IMG/VR virus record: IMGVR_UViG_3300023093_000003
Location: 1-54,581 of that record
Strand: one strand, 5' to 3'
Length of the DNA stretch: 54,581 nt
Source of the DNA: a virus
The stretch's first letter is position 1, and each line of letters starts with the position of its first letter. The notes below the pieces were generated by a model. It was not told where the DNA came from. It saw only the letters and a list, made by a program, of their open reading frames with translations, and did no database searches. Of the stretch, positions 48,634 to 54,581 are shown piece by piece. The translations under genes and the position numbers were made by a program.

Positions 48634-48855
48634 ATGGCATCGAGTCGCGGCGTCACGCCCGTCGAAAGCGTGGGCGAAATCGAGATCCGGCACGGAATGG
48701 TGTTCTACACCGCCATCTCCGACGGACATGTCGAGGACAGAAGCATGCGCGTTGCCGAATGGCTCGACGCCCAGCTTCGCTTCGAGAATGTCTACCGCAG
48801 CTATCTGCGGGGTTGCGCCAAAGTCGCCCCGCTCTTCATCGCCAAGAGAGTCTGA
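48634..48855 (+). CDS. Small hypothetical protein, opposite to the left early operon
   Basis: 73 residues from ATG 48634 with GGAGAGG. Pattern SVGEIEIRHGMVFYTAISDG and a basic helical end. It lies antisense to leftward transcription from PL and 4 bp before another plus-strand gene. Unknown function; possibly expressed in the lysogen. Confidence 0.68.
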   Translation: MASSRGVTPVESVGEIEIRHGMVFYTAISDGHVEDRSMRVAEWLDAQLRFENVYRSYLRGCAKVAPLFIAKRV

Positions 48856-48858
48856 GCT

Positions 48859-49077
48859 ATGCGTTTCAACGGACGCTTTTTCACCGAGCAGCCGCCCGAG
48901 TTCTCCATTGACGAACACGATGTCGTTACCATTCGGTTTACCGATGGCGAGATGGCGCTGGAAATCCTGTGTTCGCCCAACACCTTTTTTAAGGGGCAGG
49001 CCAGCGCCAAGCACGTCACGGAGGAATGGCTTGGGCGGAGGCGAGATGCTCGCTTCATTCCCGAAGATCATAGCTGA
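48859..49077 (+). CDS. Small hypothetical beta-rich protein
   Basis: 72 residues, three bases after the previous stop. MRFNGRFFTEQPPEFSIDEH and VVTIRFTDGEMALEILCSPN are beta-strand rich. Ends by overlapping the 3' end of the Cro-like gene on the other strand by 10 bp. Confidence 0.65.
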   Translation: MRFNGRFFTEQPPEFSIDEHDVVTIRFTDGEMALEILCSPNTFFKGQASAKHVTEEWLGRRRDARFIPEDHS

Positions 49078-49283
49078 CCTCCCGCCGCGTTACCGCGCTT
49101 GCGCGCCGGGTAAGAAGCCATGAACGTCCGCACCCGATCCACAGTCGCGCGGCGCGGTTCGCGCTGCAAACGAAGCTGCCGGACAAAATGGCGATCGCGC
49201 AACGCGGCATCGCCAAACGTGGACTCGCTCATGCCATGCTGAGCGATAAAGTCCTCAATAGCGGGGAGCAGGTCATCCATCAT
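49068..49283 (-). CDS. Cro-like small DNA-binding protein
   Basis: 71 residues from ATG 49283 (or 49280). IEDFIAQHGMSESTFGDAAL, RDRHFVRQLRLQREPRRATV is an HTH pattern common in alphaproteobacterial phages. It is the first gene from PL, divergent from the repressor. The start codon lies just where transcription from PL should begin, so the mRNA may be leaderless. Upstream ATG 49292 falls in the -10 box and is unlikely. Confidence 0.72.
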   Translation of the reverse strand: MMDDLLPAIEDFIAQHGMSESTFGDAALRDRHFVRQLRLQREPRRATVDRVRTFMASYPARKRGNAAGGQL

Positions 49284-49290
49284 GGGTCGC

Positions 49291-49319
49291 ATGATATGTG
49301 GGATATTTCCCACGGTCAA
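49291..49319 (-). promoter_or_regulatory. PL: leftward early promoter with operator in the spacer
   Basis: On the minus strand TTGACC (49319-49314), a 17-base spacer and TATCAT (49296-49291) match the sigma-70 consensus at 5 of 6 positions each. The spacer is operator O1 plus one base. Transcription would start near 49284, at the Cro-like start codon. Confidence 0.85.
49298..49313. promoter_or_regulatory. Repressor operator O1
   Basis: GTGGGATATTTCCCAC: perfect inverted half sites GTGGGA/TCCCAC with a TATT centre. Fills the PL spacer, so bound repressor would block polymerase. Confidence 0.85.
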
Positions 49320-49329
49320 GCCCAGCGGC

Positions 49330-49345
49330 GTGGGATATTTCGTCA
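49330..49345. promoter_or_regulatory. Repressor operator O2
   Basis: GTGGGATATTTCGTCA: left half site perfect, right half degenerate. Lies 32 bp from O1 (three helical turns), which would allow cooperative binding. Confidence 0.7.
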
Positions 49346-49366
49346 CTCCCTCAGCGCAGCACGGAC

Positions 49367-49382
49367 GTGCGATATTTCCCAC
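49367..49382. promoter_or_regulatory. Repressor operator O3, adjoining the repressor start codon
   Basis: GTGCGATATTTCCCAC ends at the base before ATG 49383. It occupies the place of a ribosome site, which is absent, so the repressor mRNA may be leaderless and autorepressed by binding here. Spacing to O2 is 37 bp. Confidence 0.75.
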
Positions 49383-49976
49383 ATGGCAACCTCACTCAAC
49401 ATCCAGCTCATCCGCGACCGCATCGAAGCCGAAATGGAGCGGAAGGGTTTTAGCCGCCGGAAGCTCTCAATCCAGGCGGGCGTTGGAGTCACCGCGATCC
49501 GCGATCTATTGGAGCGCACCGAGAATCCGGGGATCGGCACTTTGCACAAGGTTGCCGAAGCGCTTGATGTGACATTCGAGCAGATCAGCGGGCCGGACGC
49601 CGTTCCATTGTTGGGCGAGATCGGTGCTGGCGGCAGGATTGCGTTCTTCAAGGACGATCACGAATACGAGACGGTCCCGCGCCCGCCTCTGGCCCCCGGG
49701 CCGCTAATGGCCCTCAAGGTGTCTGGCGACTCGATGCTGCCGAAGTATGAGCCGGGAGACATAATCTACGTGCGCCGGGACCATGACGGGGTTCTCGCCG
49801 AATATCTCGGGCAATATTGCGCCATCAACTGCGGAGATGGCGGAACATATTTGAAGCGCCTCACCGCAGGGACCGAGCCAGATCGGTATACGCTACTATC
49901 GCTCAATGCTGCGGATATGCCGAATATGGAGGTCATATGGGCCGCGCCTGTCTTATTCATTATGCCGCGTCGTTGA
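49383..49976 (+). CDS. cI: CI/LexA-like prophage repressor (XRE HTH plus S24 peptidase)
   Basis: 197 residues. HTH at about 23-62 (FSRRKLSIQAGVGVTAIRDL). Peptidase domain has cleavage-type Ala-Gly at 82-83 (GEIGAGGRI), Ser117 in VSGDSMLPKYEPGD and Lys158 in TYLKRL, the LexA/CI self-cleavage pair. So it should be inactivated through RecA on DNA damage. Flanked by five operators; no Shine-Dalgarno before its ATG. A longer frame from 49188 crosses operators and is rejected. Confidence 0.93.
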   Translation: MATSLNIQLIRDRIEAEMERKGFSRRKLSIQAGVGVTAIRDLLERTENPGIGTLHKVAEALDVTFEQISGPDAVPLLGEIGAGGRIAFFKDDHEYETVPRPPLAPGPLMALKVSGDSMLPKYEPGDIIYVRRDHDGVLAEYLGQYCAINCGDGGTYLKRLTAGTEPDRYTLLSLNAADMPNMEVIWAAPVLFIMPRR

Positions 49977-50007
49977 TCGAGATGCCGACGCCGACCGGAA
50001 AATAAGA

Positions 50008-50023
50008 ATGGGATATTTCACAG
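50008..50023. promoter_or_regulatory. Repressor operator O4
   Basis: ATGGGATATTTCACAG: central GGGATATTTC conserved, outer bases degenerate. Lies just upstream of the -35 of PR, 31 bp from O5 (three helical turns). Confidence 0.7.
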
Positions 50024-50030
50024 GTCCCGC

Positions 50031-50059
50031 TTGACGCCGTGTGAAATATCCCACATAAC
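50031..50059 (+). promoter_or_regulatory. PR: rightward early promoter with operator in the spacer
   Basis: TTGACG (50031-50036), 17-base spacer, CATAAC (50054-50059). The -35 matches 5 of 6, the -10 4 of 6. Operator O5 fills the spacer. Drives the rightward early operon starting at 50095. Confidence 0.78.
50039..50054. promoter_or_regulatory. Repressor operator O5
   Basis: GTGTGAAATATCCCAC, the operator in inverted orientation, lies within the PR spacer and the first -10 base, mirroring O1 in PL. Confidence 0.8.
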
Positions 50060-50094
50060 ACCTCCAACGCCACATGGCGACGGAGGCACGGTAC

Positions 50095-50307
50095 ATGGCG
50101 CAGGCCAGCACAGATTGGATCGAGTGGGCCGGCGGTGAATGTCCGGTTCATCCCAATGATTTTTTGCAGGTCCAGTTTCGCTGCGAGAGCCGTGAAAAAG
50201 CCTCGCAGGATGAGCCTGAAATTGCCGATGACGGGCGATTTCGGTTCATTTGGACCCACGATCTCGGCAGTCACGACATCATCGCCTACCGCGTGGTGTC
50301 CGCATGA
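50095..50307 (+). CDS. Small WIEWAGGECPV protein, copy 2
   Basis: 70 residues from ATG 50095 with GGAGG about 8 bases upstream (ATG 50074 also in frame). Shares DWIEWAGGECPV and HDIIAYRVVSA with the gene at 8301-8483. First gene under PR. Role unknown. Confidence 0.75.
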   Translation: MAQASTDWIEWAGGECPVHPNDFLQVQFRCESREKASQDEPEIADDGRFRFIWTHDLGSHDIIAYRVVSA

Positions 50308-50708
50308 GCCGGTTGCCGCGATCAGCGTTCCAGACCCGCAAGCCGCCCCGCGCCGGTCGCCCGGCATGGAAGTGCGCCGAGGAATTCAAGCGCTGGCTGC
50401 GCAAACTGCCGTGTGCGTGCTGCTCGGCGCCGGCTGGCGAGATCGAGAACCCGATCGTGGCGGCGCACGTCGACCACGCAGGCGGCAAGGGCGTCGCCAC
50501 GAAGGTCGCCGATCAGCATTGCATCCCGCTTTGCGATGACTGCCACAAGCAGCAGCACAATGTCGGCTGGCTGACTTTCGAAAAGGCGCTGCCGATGGCG
50601 GACGCCGTCGCGCTGGCCTCGGTCTACTGGGTCGAATGGCCGGGCCGGGCCGCGTGGGAGCGTGATCTGTCCGCCAATGCGGAACATCAGCGCGGGGCGG
50701 TCGCATGA
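50304..50708 (+). CDS. HNH/DUF968-type recombination nuclease
   Basis: 134 residues from ATG 50304 (ATGA overlap). CACCSAPAGEIENPIVAAHV, DHAGGKGVATKVADQHCIPL, CDDCHKQQHNVG is the Cys/His pattern of DUF968 and Ref-like HNH nucleases. Related phage proteins act with RecA or Holliday-junction processing. Substrate unknown. Confidence 0.8.
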   Translation: MSRLPRSAFQTRKPPRAGRPAWKCAEEFKRWLRKLPCACCSAPAGEIENPIVAAHVDHAGGKGVATKVADQHCIPLCDDCHKQQHNVGWLTFEKALPMADAVALASVYWVEWPGRAAWERDLSANAEHQRGAVA

Positions 50709-51136
50709 TCCGCAACGATCCCGATCTTCAGCAGGCGCTTGCCGACCTCGCTCCGGCATTCGAGGCGTACCGCGCCGCCAAGCGCGACAGTGGGCGCCTC
50801 GACAAGGTGCTCAAGTTCGACGCCTATAACGCGGCGCGCGCGCAGATGCTCGACCAGCTTTCGATCATCCACGGCCGCGCCGCGAAGCTCGCGATCGACG
50901 GGAATGGCCTCGTCGTGCTCCTCTCGGCACAATCGACGTTGCGCGCGAAGCTCCGGCGCCGGCCCTCTTCGGTCCAGATGTCCAAGGCGCTCGGCGAAGA
51001 GTGTGCCGCCACGGCATCCAAGGCCGAGGCCGCAGCCAAGGCGCTCGAGAAGGCCCAGCAGATCGCCGCGCGCGCCGTGCGTGACGCCGCAGCCGCCCAG
51101 GCGGCCAGTCTCCTCTACACAGGATATTCGGCATGA
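50705..51136 (+). CDS. Hypothetical coiled-coil protein
   Basis: 143 residues, coupled. Helical throughout, with an Ala/Lys/Glu coiled coil at the C-terminus (SKAEAAAKALEKAQQIAARA). Could be a partner for the HNH protein. No family recognised. Confidence 0.68.
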   Translation: MIRNDPDLQQALADLAPAFEAYRAAKRDSGRLDKVLKFDAYNAARAQMLDQLSIIHGRAAKLAIDGNGLVVLLSAQSTLRAKLRRRPSSVQMSKALGEECAATASKAEAAAKALEKAQQIAARAVRDAAAAQAASLLYTGYSA

Positions 51137-51249
51137 ATCCGTATCGTGGAACGACCGTGTACGTTTGGGCTTGGCGCGTGATCGCCGTCTACGCGACCGT
51201 GTTCTGGCTCGGCGTGGCTGCGGTCACCATCAAGGTTCTTGCGCAGTGA
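51133..51249 (+). CDS. Tiny membrane protein
   Basis: 38 residues from ATG 51133, ATGA and GTGA overlaps at its ends. One membrane segment (VIAVYATVFWLGVAAVTI). Confidence 0.6.
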   Translation: MNPYRGTTVYVWAWRVIAVYATVFWLGVAAVTIKVLAQ

Positions 51250-51626
51250 CCTGCGAGCCGCGCCCTCCGGTGCTGCAACCGGCCGCATTTCGCGTCACGC
51301 CGTCGAAGCCAATGAGCCCGTGGATCGGCTCATGGGGCGAGGGCGCGCGCTACTCTGACGCGCAGCTCTACGAGATGGTCGTACGCGGGCTGAGCCCCGA
51401 CACGGCAGAGGCCATCCGGGTGATGCGCCCCGCTTCTCGCGATGAGACGTGGTGGGGCGTCGATTTGCCCGCACCGATCCATGAATACGATTGCCCCGTC
51501 CTCGGGCGACGCGCCGACGGTCGCATCAAGATCCTGGCCCCGGCCGGCATCGCGAAACTCGTCCTCGCCGATGGATGGACGCACCACCCGAAGAAAGCCC
51601 GTGGATGGGGAAGGGTTCAAGCGTGA
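51246..51626 (+). CDS. Hypothetical protein
   Basis: 126 residues from GTG 51246. Contains GSWGEGARYSDAQLYEMVVR and DETWWGVDLPAP, then a His-rich end (WTHHPKKARG). Unknown role. The larger frame from 50739 overlaps other genes and is rejected. Confidence 0.66.
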   Translation: MTCEPRPPVLQPAAFRVTPSKPMSPWIGSWGEGARYSDAQLYEMVVRGLSPDTAEAIRVMRPASRDETWWGVDLPAPIHEYDCPVLGRRADGRIKILAPAGIAKLVLADGWTHHPKKARGWGRVQA

Positions 51627-51748
51627 TGGATTACCGTGACAAGATCGCCGAAGCCGTCCGGCATTCGAATGAATCGTGGCTCGTGTCGACGCTCCTGTGG
51701 GCGGGGATCGCGTTGGAGTTTGCCGCTCCTTGGTATTATTTCTCGTGA
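51626..51748 (+). CDS. Tiny membrane protein
   Basis: 40 residues from ATG 51626 (TGATG overlap). Short helix, then one membrane segment (LLWAGIALEFAAPWYYF). Second such protein in 600 bp. Confidence 0.6.
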   Translation: MDYRDKIAEAVRHSNESWLVSTLLWAGIALEFAAPWYYFS

Positions 51749-51987
51749 GCTGCGGATGCATCGAGCAGGTCAACACCATGTTGGCCGAGCACAATACACG
51801 CATTACGCTCCCGCTCATGCTCGGCGAAGACCAGCGCGAGCGGGCCATGATCGCTACCGAGCGTGTCAAAACCTTCCGTGACGGCAAGGCCGCGCTCGCG
51901 CTGTTCGCCAGCTTCTGCCCGTTCTGCGGCTCCCCGTATGCGGAGCATCTGGGAGTCGGGCCGAACTGCAGGCCGATCGGGCGCTGA
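51745..51987 (+). CDS. Small CPFCG zinc protein
   Basis: 80 residues from GTG 51745. CGCIEQVNTMLAEHNTRI at the start is a pattern seen in several phage small proteins, and FCPFCGSPYAEH at the end gives a Cys pair. Function unknown. Confidence 0.7.
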   Translation: MSCGCIEQVNTMLAEHNTRITLPLMLGEDQRERAMIATERVKTFRDGKAALALFASFCPFCGSPYAEHLGVGPNCRPIGR

Positions 51988-52044
51988 TCGCGGCCAACCC
52001 TTCATCAACCCCGGCACCAGCCGGTTTCAGCAGGAGAAATACCC

Positions 52045-52473
52045 ATGTCCGACCACCGCACCCATATCCTTGGCCTCACGGCTGGCATCGTTGGCGGGTG
52101 CATCAGCAGCAACCTCGTGACGACCACGGACCTGCCGGGCCTGATCGCGAGCGTTTACGAGGCGCTCGAACGCGCCGGCGCGCAGCCTGCCGCAGGCGGT
52201 GTCGCGCAAGCCTCGCCCGCGGGCGCGCCAGTCCGCGCCTTCACTGGATCGGTGAGATCGTCGATCAAGCCGGCCGGCATCATCAGCGCGATCGATGGCA
52301 AGCCGTACAAGATGCTGCGTCGGCACATCGGCCTGCACGGCTATACCCCGGAGAGCTACCGGGTCGCTTTCGACCTGCCTTCGGACTATCCGATGGTAGC
52401 TCCTGAGTATGCGGCGACGCGGCGCGCTCTTGCGCTCAAGAGCGGCTTGGGCCGCAAGCGCGAGGCGGCGTGA
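52045..52473 (+). CDS. MucR/Ros-family regulator lacking the zinc cysteines
   Basis: 142 residues from ATG 52045 with AGGAG. C-terminal SIKPAGIISAIDGKPYKMLR, RHIGLHGYTPESYRVAFDLP, SDYPMVAPEYAATRR is the Ros/MucR domain. The Cys that normally precede the DGK motif are replaced (IISAID), so it belongs with zinc-free members. MucR proteins bind AT-rich promoters in alphaproteobacteria and link to CcrM/GcrA control. May reset host or phage transcription. Confidence 0.88.
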   Translation: MSDHRTHILGLTAGIVGGCISSNLVTTTDLPGLIASVYEALERAGAQPAAGGVAQASPAGAPVRAFTGSVRSSIKPAGIISAIDGKPYKMLRRHIGLHGYTPESYRVAFDLPSDYPMVAPEYAATRRALALKSGLGRKREAA

Positions 52474-52787
52474 TGCCGGGCGCCGGCGTCATCTTCTTCC
52501 GCGCGGATCATGACCTGATCGGGCGTGTGCTGGCGGAAAAGTTGCGCCGGCGCGCCGATCCAAGCCGTCTCGATGACGGCTTCCGCATCCTTCCCCAATC
52601 CGTGAGGCCATCCATGCCCAGCGAAAAGCGGCGCGTCCTGGTCGCGACCGGCCACTATGTCGAAGCCCGCAGGCTGGCGCGCGTCGCGCCGCGCGATGGC
52701 AAGGTGCTTCTCTCCGTCAACTCGCACCGTCCGCCGATCGAGGTGGATGAGGCGCGCTGGAACGCTGCGGAGGTGCTCCGTGGCTGA
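52473..52787 (+). CDS. Hypothetical protein
   Basis: 104 residues from ATG 52473 (TGATG overlap). Internal ATG 52614 gives a shorter option. The C-terminal half VLVATGHYVEARRLARVAPR looks folded. Stop overlaps the next GTG as GTGGCTGA. Confidence 0.62.
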   Translation: MPGAGVIFFRADHDLIGRVLAEKLRRRADPSRLDDGFRILPQSVRPSMPSEKRRVLVATGHYVEARRLARVAPRDGKVLLSVNSHRPPIEVDEARWNAAEVLRG

Positions 52788-53268
52788 GAAAGCATCGCAC
52801 ATCGCCGCGCGAGCGCTGATGCCCGTGTTCCGGTCAATGCAGCGTCAAGCGCAGGAATCGATCGACGCAGTCATTGCCGAAATGCGCAATGTCCTGCGCG
52901 TGCGGTACGATGCGGGCGCCGCGCGGCTACCGCAAGGGTTGCCGGCACCACGCCTTCAACTCCGCTGGGAGAACGGCGATGAACGGTACGAGTGGGCGTG
53001 CTCGTATGAACTCGTCCTGCCATTGCGCGAGTTCGATATCCGCAACGACGCCAAGACCGGGCATGCCGTCATTGAACTCGGCCGCACGAGGGTGGGTGGA
53101 AGCGGCGCGCCGCCGTGGCGGCACAGCGAGCCGCGCTCGTGCACGCCCTATCGGGATGGAGCACATGCCCTTTGGGACTCCGCCGTTCTAGGCGGCCTTC
53201 CGGTATACGTCGTGGCCCCGGATGGCGGCACGAAATTGGTGCCAGCCGAGGAGAACGACCGTGGCTGA
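52780..53268 (+). CDS. Hypothetical protein
   Basis: 162 residues from GTG 52780. Helical N-terminus (MPVFRSMQRQAQESIDAVIA), then a beta-rich part (YEWACSYELVLPLREFDIRN, VIELGRTRVGG) with PPWRH. Common type of uncharacterised phage protein. Overlaps neighbours by 8 bp each. Confidence 0.68.
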   Translation: MAEKASHIAARALMPVFRSMQRQAQESIDAVIAEMRNVLRVRYDAGAARLPQGLPAPRLQLRWENGDERYEWACSYELVLPLREFDIRNDAKTGHAVIELGRTRVGGSGAPPWRHSEPRSCTPYRDGAHALWDSAVLGGLPVYVVAPDGGTKLVPAEENDRG

Positions 53269-53494
53269 GACCAGCGCAATGGTTCGGATCGAAGACGCTT
53301 GGCTGCGCGCAGCCGACGTCTCGCACATGAAATGGGATCGGGGTCACAGCTACACGAAGCTGCGGATCACGATGCGCGACGGCACGGTCTACGAGGTGAA
53401 GGACTGGAACGGCAGTGCTTATGCCGCAGAGCGAGCCCTCCTGTCGGCGATCGATCAAACCGAGGCGCGGCGCGCGGAGGTGGCTTGTGGCTGA
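53261..53494 (+). CDS. Small hypothetical protein
   Basis: 77 residues from GTG 53261. RIEDAWLRAADVSHMKWDRG, LRITMRDGTVYEVKDWNGSA is a beta-hairpin plus helix pattern. Overlaps the next GTG by 8 bp. Confidence 0.65.
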   Translation: MAETSAMVRIEDAWLRAADVSHMKWDRGHSYTKLRITMRDGTVYEVKDWNGSAYAAERALLSAIDQTEARRAEVACG

Positions 53495-54401
53495 GAATAG
53501 CGCGATCGAATGGACCGACAGCACCGTTAATTTTTGGTGGGGCTGCACCAAGGTCGGCCCCGGCTGCGACCATTGCTACGCCGAGGCGTGGGCAAAGCGC
53601 ACCGGGCTGGCTTGGGGCCTTGGCACCGCACGCCGCCAGATCAAGAGCGCGGTCAAGCTGCTCTACAAGCTCCACAACGGGGCATCGTGGTGGGCAGCCG
53701 ACCACTATATCGGCAAGTTCGTAGCGACACCGCGCCGACGGGTCTTCATTCAATCTATGTCTGACCTGTTCGACACCGAAGTTCCGATCGAATGGCTGTC
53801 GGAGGCGTGGCAACATATCTGCGCCTGCGACGCGCTGGCGATACAGATCGTCACGAAGCGCATCTCAGTCGTCGAGAAGCGGTTGGCGTCGATCAACGCG
53901 GCGTGGCCGGCTCACGCGGGCCTGATGGTCTCCATCGTCGATCAATCGGAAGCCGATCGAGATATTCCTCGCCTGATCGCACTCAAGAAGGCCATTGGCA
54001 TTCCGTGGATTGGCCTGTCGATGGAGCCGCTGCTTGGCGCTGTCGTGCTTCGCGACGAATGGCTCGCCGCGCTAGACTGGATCATCGTTGGCGGTGAGAG
54101 CGGCGCACACGCGCGGCCGATGCACCCTGACTGGGCGCGGAGCCTGCGCGATCAGTGCGCCGCTGCCAGCGTGCCGTTCCTGTTCAAGCAATGGGGCGAA
54201 TACGCGCCATACGACGGCGGCGCGCGCGATGGTGCGTGGCTTGACCCAGACGGGCATTTCTATGGTGGCCCGACGAATTGGCCACCTGAAGCCGGCGAGC
54301 GATGTCGCTTCATGTGTCGGGTCGGCAAGAAAGCCGCCGGTCGCCTGCTCGACGGCGTGCAGCACGACGGGATTCCGAAAACGACAGAGGTGGCGCGATG
54401 A
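53487..54401 (+). CDS. Phage Gp37/Gp68-family protein (DUF5131), radical-SAM-like
   Basis: 304 residues from GTG 53487. The N-terminal signature IEWTDSTVNFWWGCTKVGPG followed by CDHCYAEAWAKR has Cys20, Cys27 and Cys30 (Cx6CxxC), then RVFIQSMSDLF, LVTKR-like and WIIVGGESG, all classical for this family. The Cys arrangement resembles an iron-sulfur radical SAM site on a TIM barrel. The reaction is unknown. Widespread in phage early regions. Confidence 0.88.
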   Translation: MAENSAIEWTDSTVNFWWGCTKVGPGCDHCYAEAWAKRTGLAWGLGTARRQIKSAVKLLYKLHNGASWWAADHYIGKFVATPRRRVFIQSMSDLFDTEVPIEWLSEAWQHICACDALAIQIVTKRISVVEKRLASINAAWPAHAGLMVSIVDQSEADRDIPRLIALKKAIGIPWIGLSMEPLLGAVVLRDEWLAALDWIIVGGESGAHARPMHPDWARSLRDQCAAASVPFLFKQWGEYAPYDGGARDGAWLDPDGHFYGGPTNWPPEAGERCRFMCRVGKKAAGRLLDGVQHDGIPKTTEVAR

Positions 54402-54581
54402 GTGGCTTAAAGATCGGTCGATACGACCGCGCCGTCGAGGTCCAAGGGCCGCGAGCCTATGAGATCCGCACCGGCGAACGCTATCTGCATGGGCTGGAAG
54501 ATGGCGAGATCCGTTGCTGGCCGGAATACCATCTCTTTATCATCGACGAGCGCACCGGCTCCGTGATGATCGAAGGCGCCT
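54398..54581 (+). CDS. Conserved phage protein (5' part; continues at base 3)
   Basis: ATG 54398 overlaps the previous TGA. The frame encodes MSGLKIGRYDRAVEVQGPRA and onward, and continues without a break into bases 3-638 once the repeated 129 bases are merged. The mismatch at 54579 would change one Gly codon to Ala. Confidence 0.85.
   Translation, partial: MSGLKIGRYDRAVEVQGPRAYEIRTGERYLHGLEDGEIRCWPEYHLFIIDERTGSVMIEGA
54453..54581. repeat. Terminal direct repeat, right copy
   Basis: Same sequence as 1-129 with one mismatch (54579). Marks the circular join. Confidence 0.9.

Noticed and set aside
48382-49071. 229-residue minus-strand frame
   Set aside because: Mostly antisense to 48634-49077; only its last 36 codons are supported by coupling.
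47501-49123. 540-residue plus-strand frame
   Set aside because: Runs antisense through cupin-like and HTH genes and over two real plus-strand genes in other frames.
1-54581. CRISPR arrays, insertion sequences, DNA polymerase or RNA polymerase genes
   Set aside because: No regularly spaced repeats, transposase motifs or polymerase motifs were seen on either strand.

Overview
The window is one complete temperate tailed-phage genome assembled as a circle and cut inside a gene. Bases 1-129 recur at 54453-54581 with one mismatch, so the unique length is about 54,452 bp. The coding frame interrupted at the right end (start 54398) continues in frame at base 3 and stops at 638. The capsid, portal, protease, terminase and tape-measure genes are of HK97-like siphophage type. 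The high G+C content, GapR (DUF2312), MucR and GTA-gp10-type proteins, and a partial tRNA-Asn in the attachment region point to an alphaproteobacterial host, possibly a sphingomonad. The host assignment is inference.

Layout. (1) 1-12264, plus strand: a tight early/accessory operon of small genes coupled by ATGA, TGATG or GTGA overlaps. It holds an Xis-like gene, a tyrosine integrase, a C5-cytosine methyltransferase region with a frame problem, and the attP region carrying the 3' half of tRNA-Asn (6213-6262). Further on are a TGT/DpdA-like protein and many zinc-ribbon or HTH small proteins. An AT-rich orphan gene (12387-12578) closes this arm. (2) 12582-39582, minus strand: the late operon. 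In transcription order (right to left) it encodes a small protein, HNH nuclease, TerS, TerL, GIY-YIG homing endonuclease, prohead protease, major capsid, portal, repeat protein, connectors, tail terminator, tail tube, tail chaperones, a DUF3862 membrane protein, tape measure, tail-tip proteins, receptor-binding/esterase-like proteins, holin-like proteins, GH19 endolysin and an overlapping Rz/Rz1 pair. A plus-strand lipoprotein gene (22587-22922) sits inside it as a moron candidate. (3) 39670-49283, minus strand: replication and regulation. This arm has a lambda-O-like initiator with iteron-like repeats inside it, a helicase-loader-like protein, a CII-like HTH protein, GapR, a phage-encoded DNA polymerase III beta clamp, a DPPY-type methyltransferase and small zinc-finger proteins. 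(4) 49283-50095: the immunity region. A LexA/CI-type repressor (49383-49976) is flanked by five copies of a GTGGGATATTTCCCAC-like operator. One lies exactly in the 17-bp spacer of a leftward promoter (49291-49319), another in the spacer of a rightward promoter (50031-50059). (5) 50095-54581, plus strand: the start of the rightward early operon, with a second copy of a small WIEWAGGECPV protein, an HNH/DUF968-type nuclease, a MucR-like protein and a Gp37/Gp68 (DUF5131) protein. It runs through the artificial junction into region 1.

Working model: in the lysogen the repressor holds down PL (Cro-like, replication genes) and PR (accessory and recombination genes). On induction, leftward transcription supplies O-like, loader, clamp and GapR proteins, and then a late regulator candidate (40417-40989) may turn on the long leftward structural and lysis operon. 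The genome has no recognisable DNA or RNA polymerase, so it depends on the host replisome while supplying its own sliding clamp. The most unusual parts are the immunity region with apparently leaderless divergent transcripts, the double-open reading frame of the cytosine methyltransferase, the lone TGT-like protein, the phage beta clamp plus GapR pair, and two moron-type genes in the tail operon.
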